Below, piece after piece: positions 41,893 to 50,964 of a stretch of 64,000 bases of DNA. Origin of the DNA: CAZYTM01 sp964649725 (lineage in GTDB: Bacteria > Desulfobacterota > Desulfuromonadia > Geobacterales > Geobacteraceae). The stretch's first letter is position 1; every line of letters begins with the position of its first letter. Below the pieces are notes generated by a model. It did not search any database. It saw only the letters and a program-made list of their open reading frames with translations, and was not told the origin of the DNA. Where the stretch lies: the NCBI GenBank assembly GCA_964649725.1, contig CAZYTM010000006.1, positions 62,001 to 126,000 of the forward strand, given 5' to 3'. A program made the position numbers and the translations under genes.

Positions 41893-44850
41893 ATGCGGAC
41901 CGCAGCAGCAACTGCCGGCGCCTCCAGGAGCGCCAACCGGAGCTGGCTCCGAAAAGAGATGAACCCCTATTTCTTCATCTCCATGCGTGATGAACCAGAG
42001 GCGCTGGATATCCTGGAACGGCAGCTTAACACCCTGCGCCACAACCGCCGGCTGCTCCTGGCAGACCGCGACAAGAGCCTGATCACGGCGCTGGTCAACT
42101 CCCCCGGTTCGCTCTACGACACCCTCAAGCATATCCAGGAGCGGGAGATATCCTATGCCATGATCACCCACTCGGAAGGTCCGCTCCCCTTCAGCGAGAA
42201 GACCCTGGAGATCCAGCGCTTCGAATTCGAGCGGAAGAGCAACCAGGATATCCTTGCCGGCAAGGGGGTAGAAGTGCCTGCGGCGATCAGGAACCGGGTC
42301 CGTGCCGCACTGCGACTCAACTTCCCTGACTTTGACCTGCGCAATTTCGAGCGGCTGCTGCAGACACTCTGGCTGAATAACGAGAGTTACCTCCGGATCT
42401 CACCACCATTGCGGGTAGCGCAACTGCTCCGTCTCTGGCAGCGGAGCAACCAGAACGGCGGGCTTTATCTTGACCTGGAACCGATGCAGAAAGGCCGGGA
42501 GTCGAGGGTCCTCTTCGCGGTCGGCAACCCACCCCAGCGCGATTTCCTGCTCCAGGTGATGGAGGTCTTCAACCGGCTCGGCCTCGGGGTTAACCGCGCC
42601 TACTGCCTTACCATCAGCAACGGTATCCACCCCTATTTTCTCGGCACCTTCTATGTCCGCCGTCGAGACGGCGGAGTGCTGGAGCGGTCATCCGAGCTCT
42701 ATGCCCGCCTGCAGCAGGAGCTCTCCATCACCCAGGTGCTGGCGACCCGCTCCCATACCTATCGCGAATTCGTCACCACCGGTCTGATGAGCGGCAACGA
42801 CGCAGCTCTGATAAACGCCTTCATCGCCTTCTGTCATACCTCTTTAGCCCATAACCAGCCGGACCGGTTCGGTCTTGAGGATGTGCAGAGCGCTTTTAAT
42901 GCCCATCCCGAGATCGCCCTGCAGCTGGTGAAGCTCTTCAGCTGCCGCTTCGAACCGGGGATAACCGACCGGGACAAGCGCTATGGGGAGATCCTGGCCG
43001 AGACCGCGCAGGCCGTGACAGACTACAATACCGGCCATGGCTACCTAGATGATATCCGCCGGACCATCTTCCGCTGCTGCCTCACCTTCATCCGCCATAC
43101 CCTGAAGAGCAACTTCTATGTCCGGGAGAAACAGGCCCTCGCCTTTCGCCTCGATCCCGCCTACCTGGCTGATCTCGCTCCGGAGGCAACGGCCGATCTC
43201 CCCCAGAGCGTACCGTTTCGCGTCACCTTTTTCTTCAGCCGCTTCGGCTTCGGCTACCATATCGGCTTCTCCGACATCGCCCGCGGCGGCTGGCGGACCA
43301 TCATCGCCCGCACGCCGGATGACTTCGTCACCAATGCCAACACCCTCTTCCGGGAGAATTTCGTGCTGGCCAACACCCAGCACCTGAAAAACAAGGATAT
43401 CTACGAAGGGGGCTCCAAGCTGGTACTGCTCCTCGATGCCGCCGACCTGCTGCGGGGCCGGGAGAGGGAACTGGAGACCTGGCGGCTCTACAAACTGCAG
43501 TATGGCGTGGCCAATGCCTTCCTCGATATCTTTGTCACCAGTAACGGCGTGGCCAGCCACCCGGCAGTGGTCGACTACTACCGTGAGGATGAGCCGATCG
43601 AACTGGGACCGGACGAAAACATGCACGACGAGATGATCGAGACCATCGCCAGAATGTCGCAGCGGCGCGGCTATCTGCTCGGCATCGGCATCATGTCGAG
43701 CAAAGAGGTGGGGATCAACCACAAGGAGTATGGGGTGACCTCCACCGGCGTCGTCACCTTTGCCGAGATCACCATGGCCGAACTCGGCATCGACATCCGC
43801 CGCGACCCTTTTTCCGTCAAATTTACCGGTGGTCCCAACGGCGATGTGGCTGGCAACGCGCTACGGATCATGCTCGACCGCGCACCGCAACTGCGTATCG
43901 TGCTGATCCTCGACGGCACTGCGGCTATCCACGACCCTGCCGGCATCGACCATGGCGAACTGCGCAAGCTTATCCTGGCGCGTGACCTGGACTGCTTCAA
44001 GCCAGAGGCGCTGCATCCGGGGGGGGTCATCCTCTTCCGCACCGGCAGTCGTATGGATGGGCTGCGGGAGCTCTATCGCAAGGTGACCAGGAGCGACAGC
44101 GGGCTGCAGGAGGAGTGGATATCCACCGATGAGTTTTCCCGCGACTATGGCAAACTGATCTTCACTGTCCCGGCCGACCTCTTCATCCCGGCCGGCGGCC
44201 GGCCCGAGACCATTGCCGAAAGCAACTGGGAGGAGTTCTTGCAACCGGACGGCAGACCTTCGGCGCGGGCCATCGTCGAAGGGGCGAACTCCTTCATCAC
44301 CCCCGGGGCCCGAATCGAGCTGCAGCAAAGAGGGGTGCTGATCATGCGCGACGCTTCGGCGAACAAGTGCGGTGTCATCTCCTCCTCCTACGAGATCATC
44401 GCCAATCTGCTCCTCTCCGAGCAGGAGTTCCTGGCGGAGAAGGAGCGCTATGTGGCCGACGTGCTGGAGATCCTGAGCAAACGTGCCGCTGACGAAGCAC
44501 GGCTGATCCTCCGGCGGCGGCGGGAAGAGCCCAACCTCCTCTGCACCGATATTTCCGACCAGATAAGCAGCGAGATCAACGCCCACTACGCCAGGCTCTT
44601 CAGATATTTCCAGGAACGGCCGGAGCTGAGCCGCCAGCCACTTTACCGTCGGGCCATCCTCAACCATCTGCCGCGCATGCTGCGGGAGGAACCCCGCTAC
44701 CGGCAACGGCTGAAGCGATTACCGCAGAAGTATATCTCGGCCATCCTGGCGGCCGAGATCGGCTCCTCGCTGGTCTACCAGGAGGATGAGCAGGCTGATT
44801 TCGAGAATACCCTGCGACTGCACCTGACCAGGAATTTCCCGGCCGACTGA
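41893..44850 (+). CDS. NAD-dependent glutamate dehydrogenase, large form
   Basis: 985 residues. It matches the long bacterial NAD-GDH type, intermediate between the 50-kDa and 180-kDa classes. A long N-terminal regulatory part (1-400) precedes the catalytic domain with the FSDIARGGWRTI substrate segment and KDIYEGGSKLVL, where the catalytic Lys resides. The later KFTGGPNGDVAGNALRI is the Rossmann loop and RAIVEGANSFITPGARIEL the cofactor-binding end. It oxidatively deaminates glutamate to 2-oxoglutarate. GAGGAGT ribosome site. A single gene. Confidence 0.92.
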   Translation: MRTAAATAGASRSANRSWLRKEMNPYFFISMRDEPEALDILERQLNTLRHNRRLLLADRDKSLITALVNSPGSLYDTLKHIQEREISYAMITHSEGPLPFSEKTLEIQRFEFERKSNQDILAGKGVEVPAAIRNRVRAALRLNFPDFDLRNFERLLQTLWLNNESYLRISPPLRVAQLLRLWQRSNQNGGLYLDLEPMQKGRESRVLFAVGNPPQRDFLLQVMEVFNRLGLGVNRAYCLTISNGIHPYFLGTFYVRRRDGGVLERSSELYARLQQELSITQVLATRSHTYREFVTTGLMSGNDAALINAFIAFCHTSLAHNQPDRFGLEDVQSAFNAHPEIALQLVKLFSCRFEPGITDRDKRYGEILAETAQAVTDYNTGHGYLDDIRRTIFRCCLTFIRHTLKSNFYVREKQALAFRLDPAYLADLAPEATADLPQSVPFRVTFFFSRFGFGYHIGFSDIARGGWRTIIARTPDDFVTNANTLFRENFVLANTQHLKNKDIYEGGSKLVLLLDAADLLRGRERELETWRLYKLQYGVANAFLDIFVTSNGVASHPAVVDYYREDEPIELGPDENMHDEMIETIARMSQRRGYLLGIGIMSSKEVGINHKEYGVTSTGVVTFAEITMAELGIDIRRDPFSVKFTGGPNGDVAGNALRIMLDRAPQLRIVLILDGTAAIHDPAGIDHGELRKLILARDLDCFKPEALHPGGVILFRTGSRMDGLRELYRKVTRSDSGLQEEWISTDEFSRDYGKLIFTVPADLFIPAGGRPETIAESNWEEFLQPDGRPSARAIVEGANSFITPGARIELQQRGVLIMRDASANKCGVISSSYEIIANLLLSEQEFLAEKERYVADVLEILSKRAADEARLILRRRREEPNLLCTDISDQISSEINAHYARLFRYFQERPELSRQPLYRRAILNHLPRMLREEPRYRQRLKRLPQKYISAILAAEIGSSLVYQEDEQADFENTLRLHLTRNFPAD

Positions 44851-44929
44851 ACGGTCTCAAGAGGTCAAACAGCTTGCCTGCTACTGTCATACATGCTATG
44901 AATGGGGAAATCCCCAGAGGAATCTCCCC

Positions 44930-45688
44930 ATGATCGTAACCATCCTTGGCAGCGGCACCTCCACCGGGGTACCGATGGTCGGCTGCCGCTGCCCTGTCTG
45001 CACTTCACCAGACCCACGGGACAAACGGACCCGGGCCTCGATCCTGGTGGAGACAGAGGGGCGCTTCATCCTCGTCGACACCTCCACCGATCTGCGCAAA
45101 CAGGCGATCCGGGAGAATATCCCGCATATCGATGCAGTCCTCTTCACCCATACCCATGCCGACCATATCCATGGCATAGACGACCTGCGCGGCTTTCATT
45201 TCATCCACCGCCGGGTCATCCCCTGTTTCGGCAGCAAGGAGACCATGGCAACCCTCACCGGCAAATTCGGCTACATCTTCGACGGATTGCCCTCTGCCGA
45301 CTATTCGCCGCTATTACAGGCGCAGACCGTCAATGGACCTTTCGAGCTGTTCGGCTGCACCATCGTGCCGGTGCCGCTCATCCATGGCAACGGGGTTGCC
45401 ACCGGCTACCGCTTCGGCAACATGGCCTACCTGACCGACTGCAGCGCCATACCGGCAGACTCCCGGCAACTTTTGGCCGGTCTCGACCTGCTGATCATCG
45501 ACGCGCTCCGCTATACCCCGCACAGCAATCACCTGCATATCACCACCGCACTTGAGATGATCGCCTTGTTGCAGCCGCAACGCGCGATTTTGACCCATCT
45601 GAGCCATGAGGTCCCTTACCGGGACGGAGCAAAGCTGCCGGCCGGGGTGGAGTTCGCCTTTGACGGTATGCGCCTGACATTTGCGTAA
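44930..45688 (+). CDS. Metallo-beta-lactamase-fold hydrolase (PhnP-like)
   Basis: 252 residues. GSGTSTGVPMVGCRCPVC at the N-terminus is the PhnP-type structural zinc knuckle. THTHADHIHGIDD carries the dinuclear metal ligands and HLSHEVPY a late His. PhnP-type enzymes are cyclic or diester phosphodiesterases. No phosphonate genes are nearby, so substrate is open. A CCCCATGA-type start with GAGGAA upstream. Confidence 0.9.
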   Translation: MIVTILGSGTSTGVPMVGCRCPVCTSPDPRDKRTRASILVETEGRFILVDTSTDLRKQAIRENIPHIDAVLFTHTHADHIHGIDDLRGFHFIHRRVIPCFGSKETMATLTGKFGYIFDGLPSADYSPLLQAQTVNGPFELFGCTIVPVPLIHGNGVATGYRFGNMAYLTDCSAIPADSRQLLAGLDLLIIDALRYTPHSNHLHITTALEMIALLQPQRAILTHLSHEVPYRDGAKLPAGVEFAFDGMRLTFA

Positions 45689-45741
45689 AAAGCTTGAATT
45701 TATGTTGCAGTGCAGTATTATAGGAAGACCCTAATTTCGGG

Positions 45742-47595
45742 ATGGAACCGATGCAAAAAGATATACGGCTGCATGGTTATATTGACGAACATATAGAATA
45801 TTTCGCCATTGCCGCCGGCGCCGATGCCCACAAACGCTACTTCTTCAATGTCGATCAGACCGACGACGGCGAACTCCGTTTCTTCTCCCCCGGCAACGAG
45901 TTCATCATGCACCGGGACGGCGTCAGCCATCGCGGCAACGGCGGCTCCTTCTGCGAATACATGTTCGGTGTCGACCAGCCGATAGCCGATCTCGCCAAGG
46001 GGGATGTCATCAACCGGCTGGTCATCTATGGCGCCCGCTACGACCATGAAAGCAGCAGTCTGAAATTCAGCGAGCGGACTGACGGTTCTCTCTCCTACGA
46101 AAAGATCTTTTTCGAAGGGAACGCCATCTGCAACTACTTCTACTTCATCAACTCGGCCAAGATCAGCGGTTCGCGGGACAAGCAGCAGGAGAAGATCGTC
46201 AGACTGCTCGGCAAGAACGTCAAACGTTCCACTGCTGTCGGCTATGAAGACGAGAATGCCATCATCACCGAGATATTCTCCCTCATCAACGACCCGAAGG
46301 CGCAGTTCTATCTGATCAAACTGATCAACAAACGGCATCAGGAGTATTGCGAACTTTTCAAGACCCTCTACTTCAAGAACAAGAAGATCCTTGACGAGGA
46401 TTTCGCCCATCTTTCCAAGCTGGCGGCCAAGTATGACATCGACCGCTATCAGCAGGAACGGATCCGCATCGATGTCATGTACAAGCATCCGGACAACAAG
46501 CGGATCGTCGACGAATACAAGAACATCCTCATCGCCTGCAATCGCAAGGGGGAGATCAACAAGCTGGAGAACGCCCGCTTGACCAGGCTGAAAACCCTCT
46601 CGGTGCGGAACAAGATCCCCGGAGCGCTCTTCTATACCCTGGACGAGATGCTGAAAAAAGATAAGAAGATGGTCGACCTTGAGGAGAACGACTACATCGC
46701 CGAGACCCGCCAGATCCTCGAAGGGCTCTTCCTCACCGAGAGCCAGATCGAGAGTACCATCGACCGGGAGGATATGCTCAAACTGTTGAACGCCAAACGG
46801 CGGGCGGCAGAGAACCGCGACCACACCTTCGAAGAGATCCTCCTCGATGCCAGCAAGGCCTGCGACGAGAAAATCCGCGACGGCGCCGACTTCTCCCTGC
46901 TGGAGGGGTTCTCCTATATCATCACCTATTTCGACCGTTACGACTCCACCTCGTCGATCATCAACCAGCTCGCCTTCATGGAGAACGTCAAGATCTCCGA
47001 AGAGATGGTGCGGAGCCTTCTGGGGAACAAGAGTGAATTCGACGCCCTCAAACCGCTCCTCTTCGAACAGCTCTTCATCAGCGGCATCCTGGAGAACAAA
47101 TATCTTGGCAATTACGGCAGGAAGAAGGTGCTCAGCCTGATCAAGGGGCTCAAGCTCATCGAGGAGAAGCGGCTCACCACTGCGGCGCTACTCGAGCAGT
47201 TGCGCACCATCGATGAAGAGGAGCGGATCTTCCTGATCCTGCTGGAGCATGTGCGGGAAAGGATCAAGAACTTCTACTCCAAGTTCTCCACCAAGCTCGA
47301 CCAGGACAACCTGAAGCAGGAGCTGACCGAAGAGCTGCGGCACAAGAAACTTATCACCGGCGACATCCAGGATGAACTGTTCCACGAGACGATCCTCACC
47401 ATCAAGAAGGAGGCGATCTACCTGCATAACCTCCTCCCCACCATCATCGCCGAAAAGGATGTGGCGCTACGCGAAGACTTCCTCGAGAACTCCGGCCTCG
47501 ACCGCTTCTACGTCGAGGAGCTGGAGCGGGAATATTTCGAACTGAACGACCTCAACATGGAAGAGCTGTATCAGATCAGAAAAGGGTTCAACTGA
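45742..47595 (+). CDS. Large conserved hypothetical protein
   Basis: 617 residues, soluble. The first 170 residues are strand-rich (GYIDEHIEYFAIAAGADAHKRYFFNVDQ). The rest is mostly helical and highly charged, with coiled-coil stretches (LVDLEENDYIAETRQILEGLFL, KLIEEKRLTTAALLEQLRT). It may belong to the uncharacterised TIGR04442 group found in Geobacter-like bacteria; that is from memory. The start could also be the ATG at 45751. No enzymatic motif seen. Confidence 0.7.
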   Translation: MEPMQKDIRLHGYIDEHIEYFAIAAGADAHKRYFFNVDQTDDGELRFFSPGNEFIMHRDGVSHRGNGGSFCEYMFGVDQPIADLAKGDVINRLVIYGARYDHESSSLKFSERTDGSLSYEKIFFEGNAICNYFYFINSAKISGSRDKQQEKIVRLLGKNVKRSTAVGYEDENAIITEIFSLINDPKAQFYLIKLINKRHQEYCELFKTLYFKNKKILDEDFAHLSKLAAKYDIDRYQQERIRIDVMYKHPDNKRIVDEYKNILIACNRKGEINKLENARLTRLKTLSVRNKIPGALFYTLDEMLKKDKKMVDLEENDYIAETRQILEGLFLTESQIESTIDREDMLKLLNAKRRAAENRDHTFEEILLDASKACDEKIRDGADFSLLEGFSYIITYFDRYDSTSSIINQLAFMENVKISEEMVRSLLGNKSEFDALKPLLFEQLFISGILENKYLGNYGRKKVLSLIKGLKLIEEKRLTTAALLEQLRTIDEEERIFLILLEHVRERIKNFYSKFSTKLDQDNLKQELTEELRHKKLITGDIQDELFHETILTIKKEAIYLHNLLPTIIAEKDVALREDFLENSGLDRFYVEELEREYFELNDLNMEELYQIRKGFN

Positions 47596-47747
47596 GTCGC
47601 ACCGAAGGTGTTTGCTGCCAGCCGGGAGATGCTTACGCACCAATCAGCACTGGCGAAGTCTTCTTTTTGTTGATATGATATTGCCAAGACTAATAACAGA
47701 CAGGGAGGTCAACCGGTTTTATGAAAGTCTATCGGGAGCATGGTGTC

Positions 47748-47954
47748 ATGAAAAGAGAATACACCGTAGTGATTGAACAGGATGAAGCCGGGTATTACGT
47801 TGCTGAGGTGCCGGAACTGTACGGCTGCCACACACAGGCCAAATCCCTTGACGAATTGATGCAACGGGTCCGGGAAGCAATAGAGGTATGTCGGGACGAA
47901 AACTCCAAACTACCCAAAAGAAATCTTGTCGGTGTGCAGAGAATTGCAGTATGA
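47748..47954 (+). CDS. hicB: HicB-family antitoxin
   Basis: 68 residues from the ATG at 47748, which has CGGGAG nine bases before; an ATG at 47721 adds nine codons and has GGGAGGT. KREYTVVIEQDEAGYYVAEVPELYGCHTQAKSLDELMQRVREAI is the partial RNase H-like fold of short HicB proteins. It precedes the toxin with overlap ATGA. Confidence 0.92.
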   Translation: MKREYTVVIEQDEAGYYVAEVPELYGCHTQAKSLDELMQRVREAIEVCRDENSKLPKRNLVGVQRIAV

Positions 47955-48196
47955 CACGTTTCCCGACTCTTGAAGGGAAAGAGATTGTTGCCCTGCTGGG
48001 AAAAAAGGGTTTTATTGTTGTTCGACAAAAGGGTAGTCATATTTTCCTGAAACATACCGACGGGCGAGCAACTGTTGTTCCCGTGCATGCCGGTGAGAAT
48101 ATTGGCCCTGGTCTATTTTCCAAAATTCTACGGGACGTAGAATTAACAAAAGATGCTTTTGTAAAGGAGAAGAAACAGAAGAAAAAAACGGCATAG
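47951..48196 (+). CDS. hicA: HicA-family mRNA interferase toxin
   Basis: 81 residues, dsRBD-like YcfA fold: FPTLEGKEIVALLGKKGFIVVRQKGSHIFLKHTDGRATVVPVHAGENIGPGLFSKILRDVEL. The catalytic His is in GSHIFL. Start overlaps the hicB stop. The Lys-rich end may bind RNA. Confidence 0.93.
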   Translation: MTRFPTLEGKEIVALLGKKGFIVVRQKGSHIFLKHTDGRATVVPVHAGENIGPGLFSKILRDVELTKDAFVKEKKQKKKTA

Positions 48197-48217
48197 TGAT
48201 GATTATGAACTCTCTGC

Positions 48218-48245
48218 TTGACAGCAGGAATGGTTAGACTATCAA
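48218..48245 (+). promoter_or_regulatory. Promoter of putative small RNA B
   Basis: Perfect TTGACA (48218-48223), 16 bases, TATCAA (48240-48245), 21 bases after hicA. Confidence 0.6.
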
Positions 48246-48251
48246 TCGTTA

Positions 48252-48338
48252 AAGTTTTTCATAGGATGCCTGAAATGGAGTTCATGCAGCGACAATTCAA
48301 GCCGCCGCAGACGGAGATGACCGTCGGGCGGTTTTTTG
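48252..48338 (+). ncRNA. Putative small RNA B
   Basis: About 87 bases between a promoter and a terminator with no coding frame. It contains CATAGGATGCC, a hairpin TGAA-ATGGAG-TTCA, and a terminator stem CCGCC...GGCGG with inner GACGG/CCGTC. Its plan (GGATGC, TGGAG, GCAG, then GCCGCC with a CGGAGATG segment) repeats in element A at 23806-23905. CATAGGATG also resembles a CsrA-binding site. Function is inference. Confidence 0.5.
48302..48337 (+). terminator. Intrinsic terminator of small RNA B
   Basis: CCGCCGCAGACGG pairs (with a bulge) with CCGTCGGGCGG, followed by TTTTTTG. From 48339 to 48478 no further feature was seen. Confidence 0.85.
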
Positions 48339-48478
48339 TTTTTTTAGGGGAGTATCTGTTATTAGATGCTTTGGATAAGTAACAGAAAACGTGGAAGCAT
48401 ATAATAGTAAATGCAAAAATGGCATATAGTATTGGATGGCGGCTTTTAACCGGTCAATAATAAGTTGGGTGAGATGAA

Positions 48479-48952
48479 ATGATAATAAACAAGACCGAAC
48501 AAAATCTGCAAGTTTGCATATTCCTTTTTCTGTTTACAGTAATAGCTTTACCAGGTGCTGCTTATGCGACAGAGTTTGACGCTCTGGATTTTTTTATATA
48601 TTGGCCTTTCATCATTATTATCGGTCTCATATTCAATTGCTTTCTCAAATTACTGCTGACAGGATTATCAGGTAAACTAGAATTATCAAGAATAATTACA
48701 TTAGAGATAGTGATACTATTTTCAGCTTATGCTATTTCAGAGATTCTCAGCAAGGGGCAGTTACTTACTATAATTATTTATTATCCATGGGCATATTTGC
48801 TGAATATGTTTGAAATTAATAACCGAGAAAAACTAGGAAACATTAATTTTATATTGTTGCCAAGAACCAAAAGAATCTTTTCAGCCTTATCTTCTGCAAC
48901 TTTATTGGTTTCAGTAATAACCATGAAGTTGATGCACCTTGCTTTTAAGTAA
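48479..48952 (+). CDS. AT-rich small membrane protein
   Basis: 157 residues. Four hydrophobic segments: ICIFLFLFTVIALPGAAYA (possible signal or first helix), FFIYWPFIIIIGLIFNCFL, IITLEIVILFSAYAISEIL and a later pair (LLTIIIYYPWAYLL, LSSATLLVSVITM). Low GC, unlike flanking genes, so probably imported. No family recognised. Confidence 0.55.
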   Translation: MIINKTEQNLQVCIFLFLFTVIALPGAAYATEFDALDFFIYWPFIIIIGLIFNCFLKLLLTGLSGKLELSRIITLEIVILFSAYAISEILSKGQLLTIIIYYPWAYLLNMFEINNREKLGNINFILLPRTKRIFSALSSATLLVSVITMKLMHLAFK

Positions 48953-49007
48953 AAGATTAAACGCTTGATCCAACGGCCCGTTATACCCCCAAGAAATGGA
49001 GGCGAAA

Positions 49008-49298
49008 ATGACCCAATCAAAAGAGTCTTCAGCTGCATGGCAATTTACAAAAGGGATGGTAGTTTCTCAATTTGCACTGACTACCTCCCTGATCAAAGCC
49101 GGAGTAATCACAGTTGAAGATGTAGTAAAAGAACTTGACTCATATATCAGCATATTCTCAGAGAATTTTCCTGACAGTGAAACATTAATAGAACCAATAA
49201 AACTGACAAAAGATATGATTTTAAAAGCATTTGAAAAACCAATAAAATCAGGGGATGACAGATTCACTTGGTTTGCTGACTTCATTGGACAAGCTTGA
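49008..49298 (+). CDS. Small hypothetical helical protein
   Basis: 96 residues from the ATG at 49008 with GGAGGCGAAA upstream; an ATG at 48996 overlaps that site. Soluble, helical (SLIKAGVITVEDVVKELDSYISIF), acidic. It follows the membrane gene by 55 bases at low GC. No recognised family. Confidence 0.55.
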   Translation: MTQSKESSAAWQFTKGMVVSQFALTTSLIKAGVITVEDVVKELDSYISIFSENFPDSETLIEPIKLTKDMILKAFEKPIKSGDDRFTWFADFIGQA

Positions 49299-49325
49299 CG
49301 GCTCTGGTTTCTCGAAAATTAGGAG

Positions 49326-49370
49326 AAGGGGACAAATTAAGAAAAGTAGCCTATCCCCTTTTTTCCCTAA
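49326..49370 (+). terminator. Hairpin with T-run after the 49.0-kb gene
   Basis: AAGGGGA pairs with TCCCCTT across a 21-base loop, followed by TTTTTT. It could be a simple terminator. Similar GGGGACAAATT...TCCCC sequences also occur as scattered repeats in related genomes. From 49371 to 49590 I see no other defined feature. Confidence 0.4.
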
Positions 49371-49598
49371 AAAATTAATAATAACCAATTAGCTTATTGA
49401 CATTATATTTATTTCGCATAAAATATTTTCCACTTTTCAATTTGTTACCCGCCAAGTCTAATCTGATAAAAGCCCTAATACGAGCTTCATGCTAGTTTAT
49501 GGCTCAGGGAAGAGACAACCAATGCAGGAGTGTTCAGCCGTACGAGTACTCAAGCTCGTTTGGCTTTGAACCATATCATCTTATCGCAAGGAGGCAGT

Positions 49599-50762
49599 AT
49601 GAGACAAAGAGCATTGGCATTATTGATGTCGGCAGTATTAGCATTGGGATTACCACTAAGCAGTTTTGCACTTACCGCCAATTCAGTTCTCTCCCATGAC
49701 ATCAGACCTGCTGACGGGACAACAGGGCAGAATGTCACAACAGGAAGCGGCATCAAAACCGGACATATTCAGGATGGTGCCGTAACAAGTCAAAAAGTTG
49801 CAGATGGAGCTATCACTGACGCGAAAATATCGGGTACGATTTCGGGAACAAAAATAGGTACGCATAGCCAAAACGGCGCAGACATCGTTGACGGGAGCAT
49901 TACTGACACAAAAATTTCAGGTACGATTTCCGGCACAAAACTGGGGCCCCACACTCATTCAGTAACAGATATATCAGGGGGCACTATCCCTGTTGAAAAT
50001 TTGGCAACCTACCAGAACATCAAGATTGTCCATAAAGGCGCCATCAATAGTACAAACATCTTCAACACTATAACTGACGCTTTAAATTCTATCAACGATG
50101 CTTCAAGTGTAAATCGATATACCATTATGGTTATGCCTGGCGATTATCAGGAATCCATAACAATGAAAGAATGGGTTACTATTAAAGGGGCAGGTGTCTT
50201 AGCTACGCAAATTATCAATGCAGCAGAATCAACTTATACTGTTTCAGGTGCTGACAACTCTTCAATCCAAGACCTGACGATAGTATTCAATTTGCCTGGT
50301 GGAGCAGCAGTTACAATAAGCAACACATCGCCTATTATCAAGAATTGTCATATTAAATCAGTTCACATGTATGCAGGAAACATTATGTATATTACTGGCG
50401 GAAGTCCGTTAATTGATAATTGCTCTCTAACATCAACTTCTAATTCTACTCAAATTACTGGGATCATGTTAACTGGTGGAACTAGTGCAATTATTATGAA
50501 CAGTACTGTGAATTTAGTTGGACAATATACTTTATATGCTATTTATGTAAATGGTGAGATAAATAATGCAAAAATTGTAAATTCACATGTATCTGTAACT
50601 AGTAATTCATATAGCTATAGTATATATGCATATGGTAACAATACAAAACTAAACATAATTTCTTCGTACTTGAAAGGTGTAATATTTTCTTTTGATTCAA
50701 TAAATACTATTAAACTAGTTAATTGCTATGATGACAACTATAATTCTATCCCTAATTTATAA
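49599..50762 (+). CDS. Secreted right-handed beta-helix protein
   Basis: 387 residues from the ATG after AAGGAGGCAGT; an upstream open frame lacks a site. Signal peptide MRQRALALLMSAVLALGLPLSSFA. Residues 40-140 hold fibre-like repeats (DGAITDAKISGTISGTKIG, DGSITDTKISGTISGTKLG, then THSVTDISGG). From about 150 a pectin-lyase-type beta helix follows (IMVMPGDYQESITMKEWVTIKGAG, CHIKSV, CSLTSTSNS). DNA shifts from mixed composition to very AT-rich after about 50350, so the helix part may be a transferred segment. Probably surface-exposed and carbohydrate-related. Confidence 0.8.
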   Translation: MRQRALALLMSAVLALGLPLSSFALTANSVLSHDIRPADGTTGQNVTTGSGIKTGHIQDGAVTSQKVADGAITDAKISGTISGTKIGTHSQNGADIVDGSITDTKISGTISGTKLGPHTHSVTDISGGTIPVENLATYQNIKIVHKGAINSTNIFNTITDALNSINDASSVNRYTIMVMPGDYQESITMKEWVTIKGAGVLATQIINAAESTYTVSGADNSSIQDLTIVFNLPGGAAVTISNTSPIIKNCHIKSVHMYAGNIMYITGGSPLIDNCSLTSTSNSTQITGIMLTGGTSAIIMNSTVNLVGQYTLYAIYVNGEINNAKIVNSHVSVTSNSYSYSIYAYGNNTKLNIISSYLKGVIFSFDSINTIKLVNCYDDNYNSIPNL

Positions 50763-50964
50763 ATGATTTACTGCAGTGTAGAGATATTACTAAATAAAGT
50801 ATTAACTCTACACTGCTAATAGTATAATTTATAACTTAATGCTTATTTGCATATATACAAATAAGCTGTAAATATATTAAATGCATATAATAGTGTATTC
50901 CTCACTTTCATGGTTATAAATTGTATTCTTGAAATATAAATATATTTATAATAATCTGCATTAA

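Noticed and set aside
45718..46824. Minus-strand open frame of 368 codons opposite the 617-residue gene
   Set aside because: Low-complexity Asp/Val-rich shadow. No start site, and the plus-strand frame is longer and conserved-looking.
47888..47950. Earlier start for hicA giving a 102-residue protein
   Set aside because: It would overlap hicB by 67 bases. The extra residues are out-of-frame hicB codons, whereas the ATGA overlap at 47951 matches the family start.
49440..49600. Cyclic-dinucleotide (GEMM) riboswitch before the beta-helix gene
   Set aside because: The conserved GCAAAGC and receptor-loop segments are absent.
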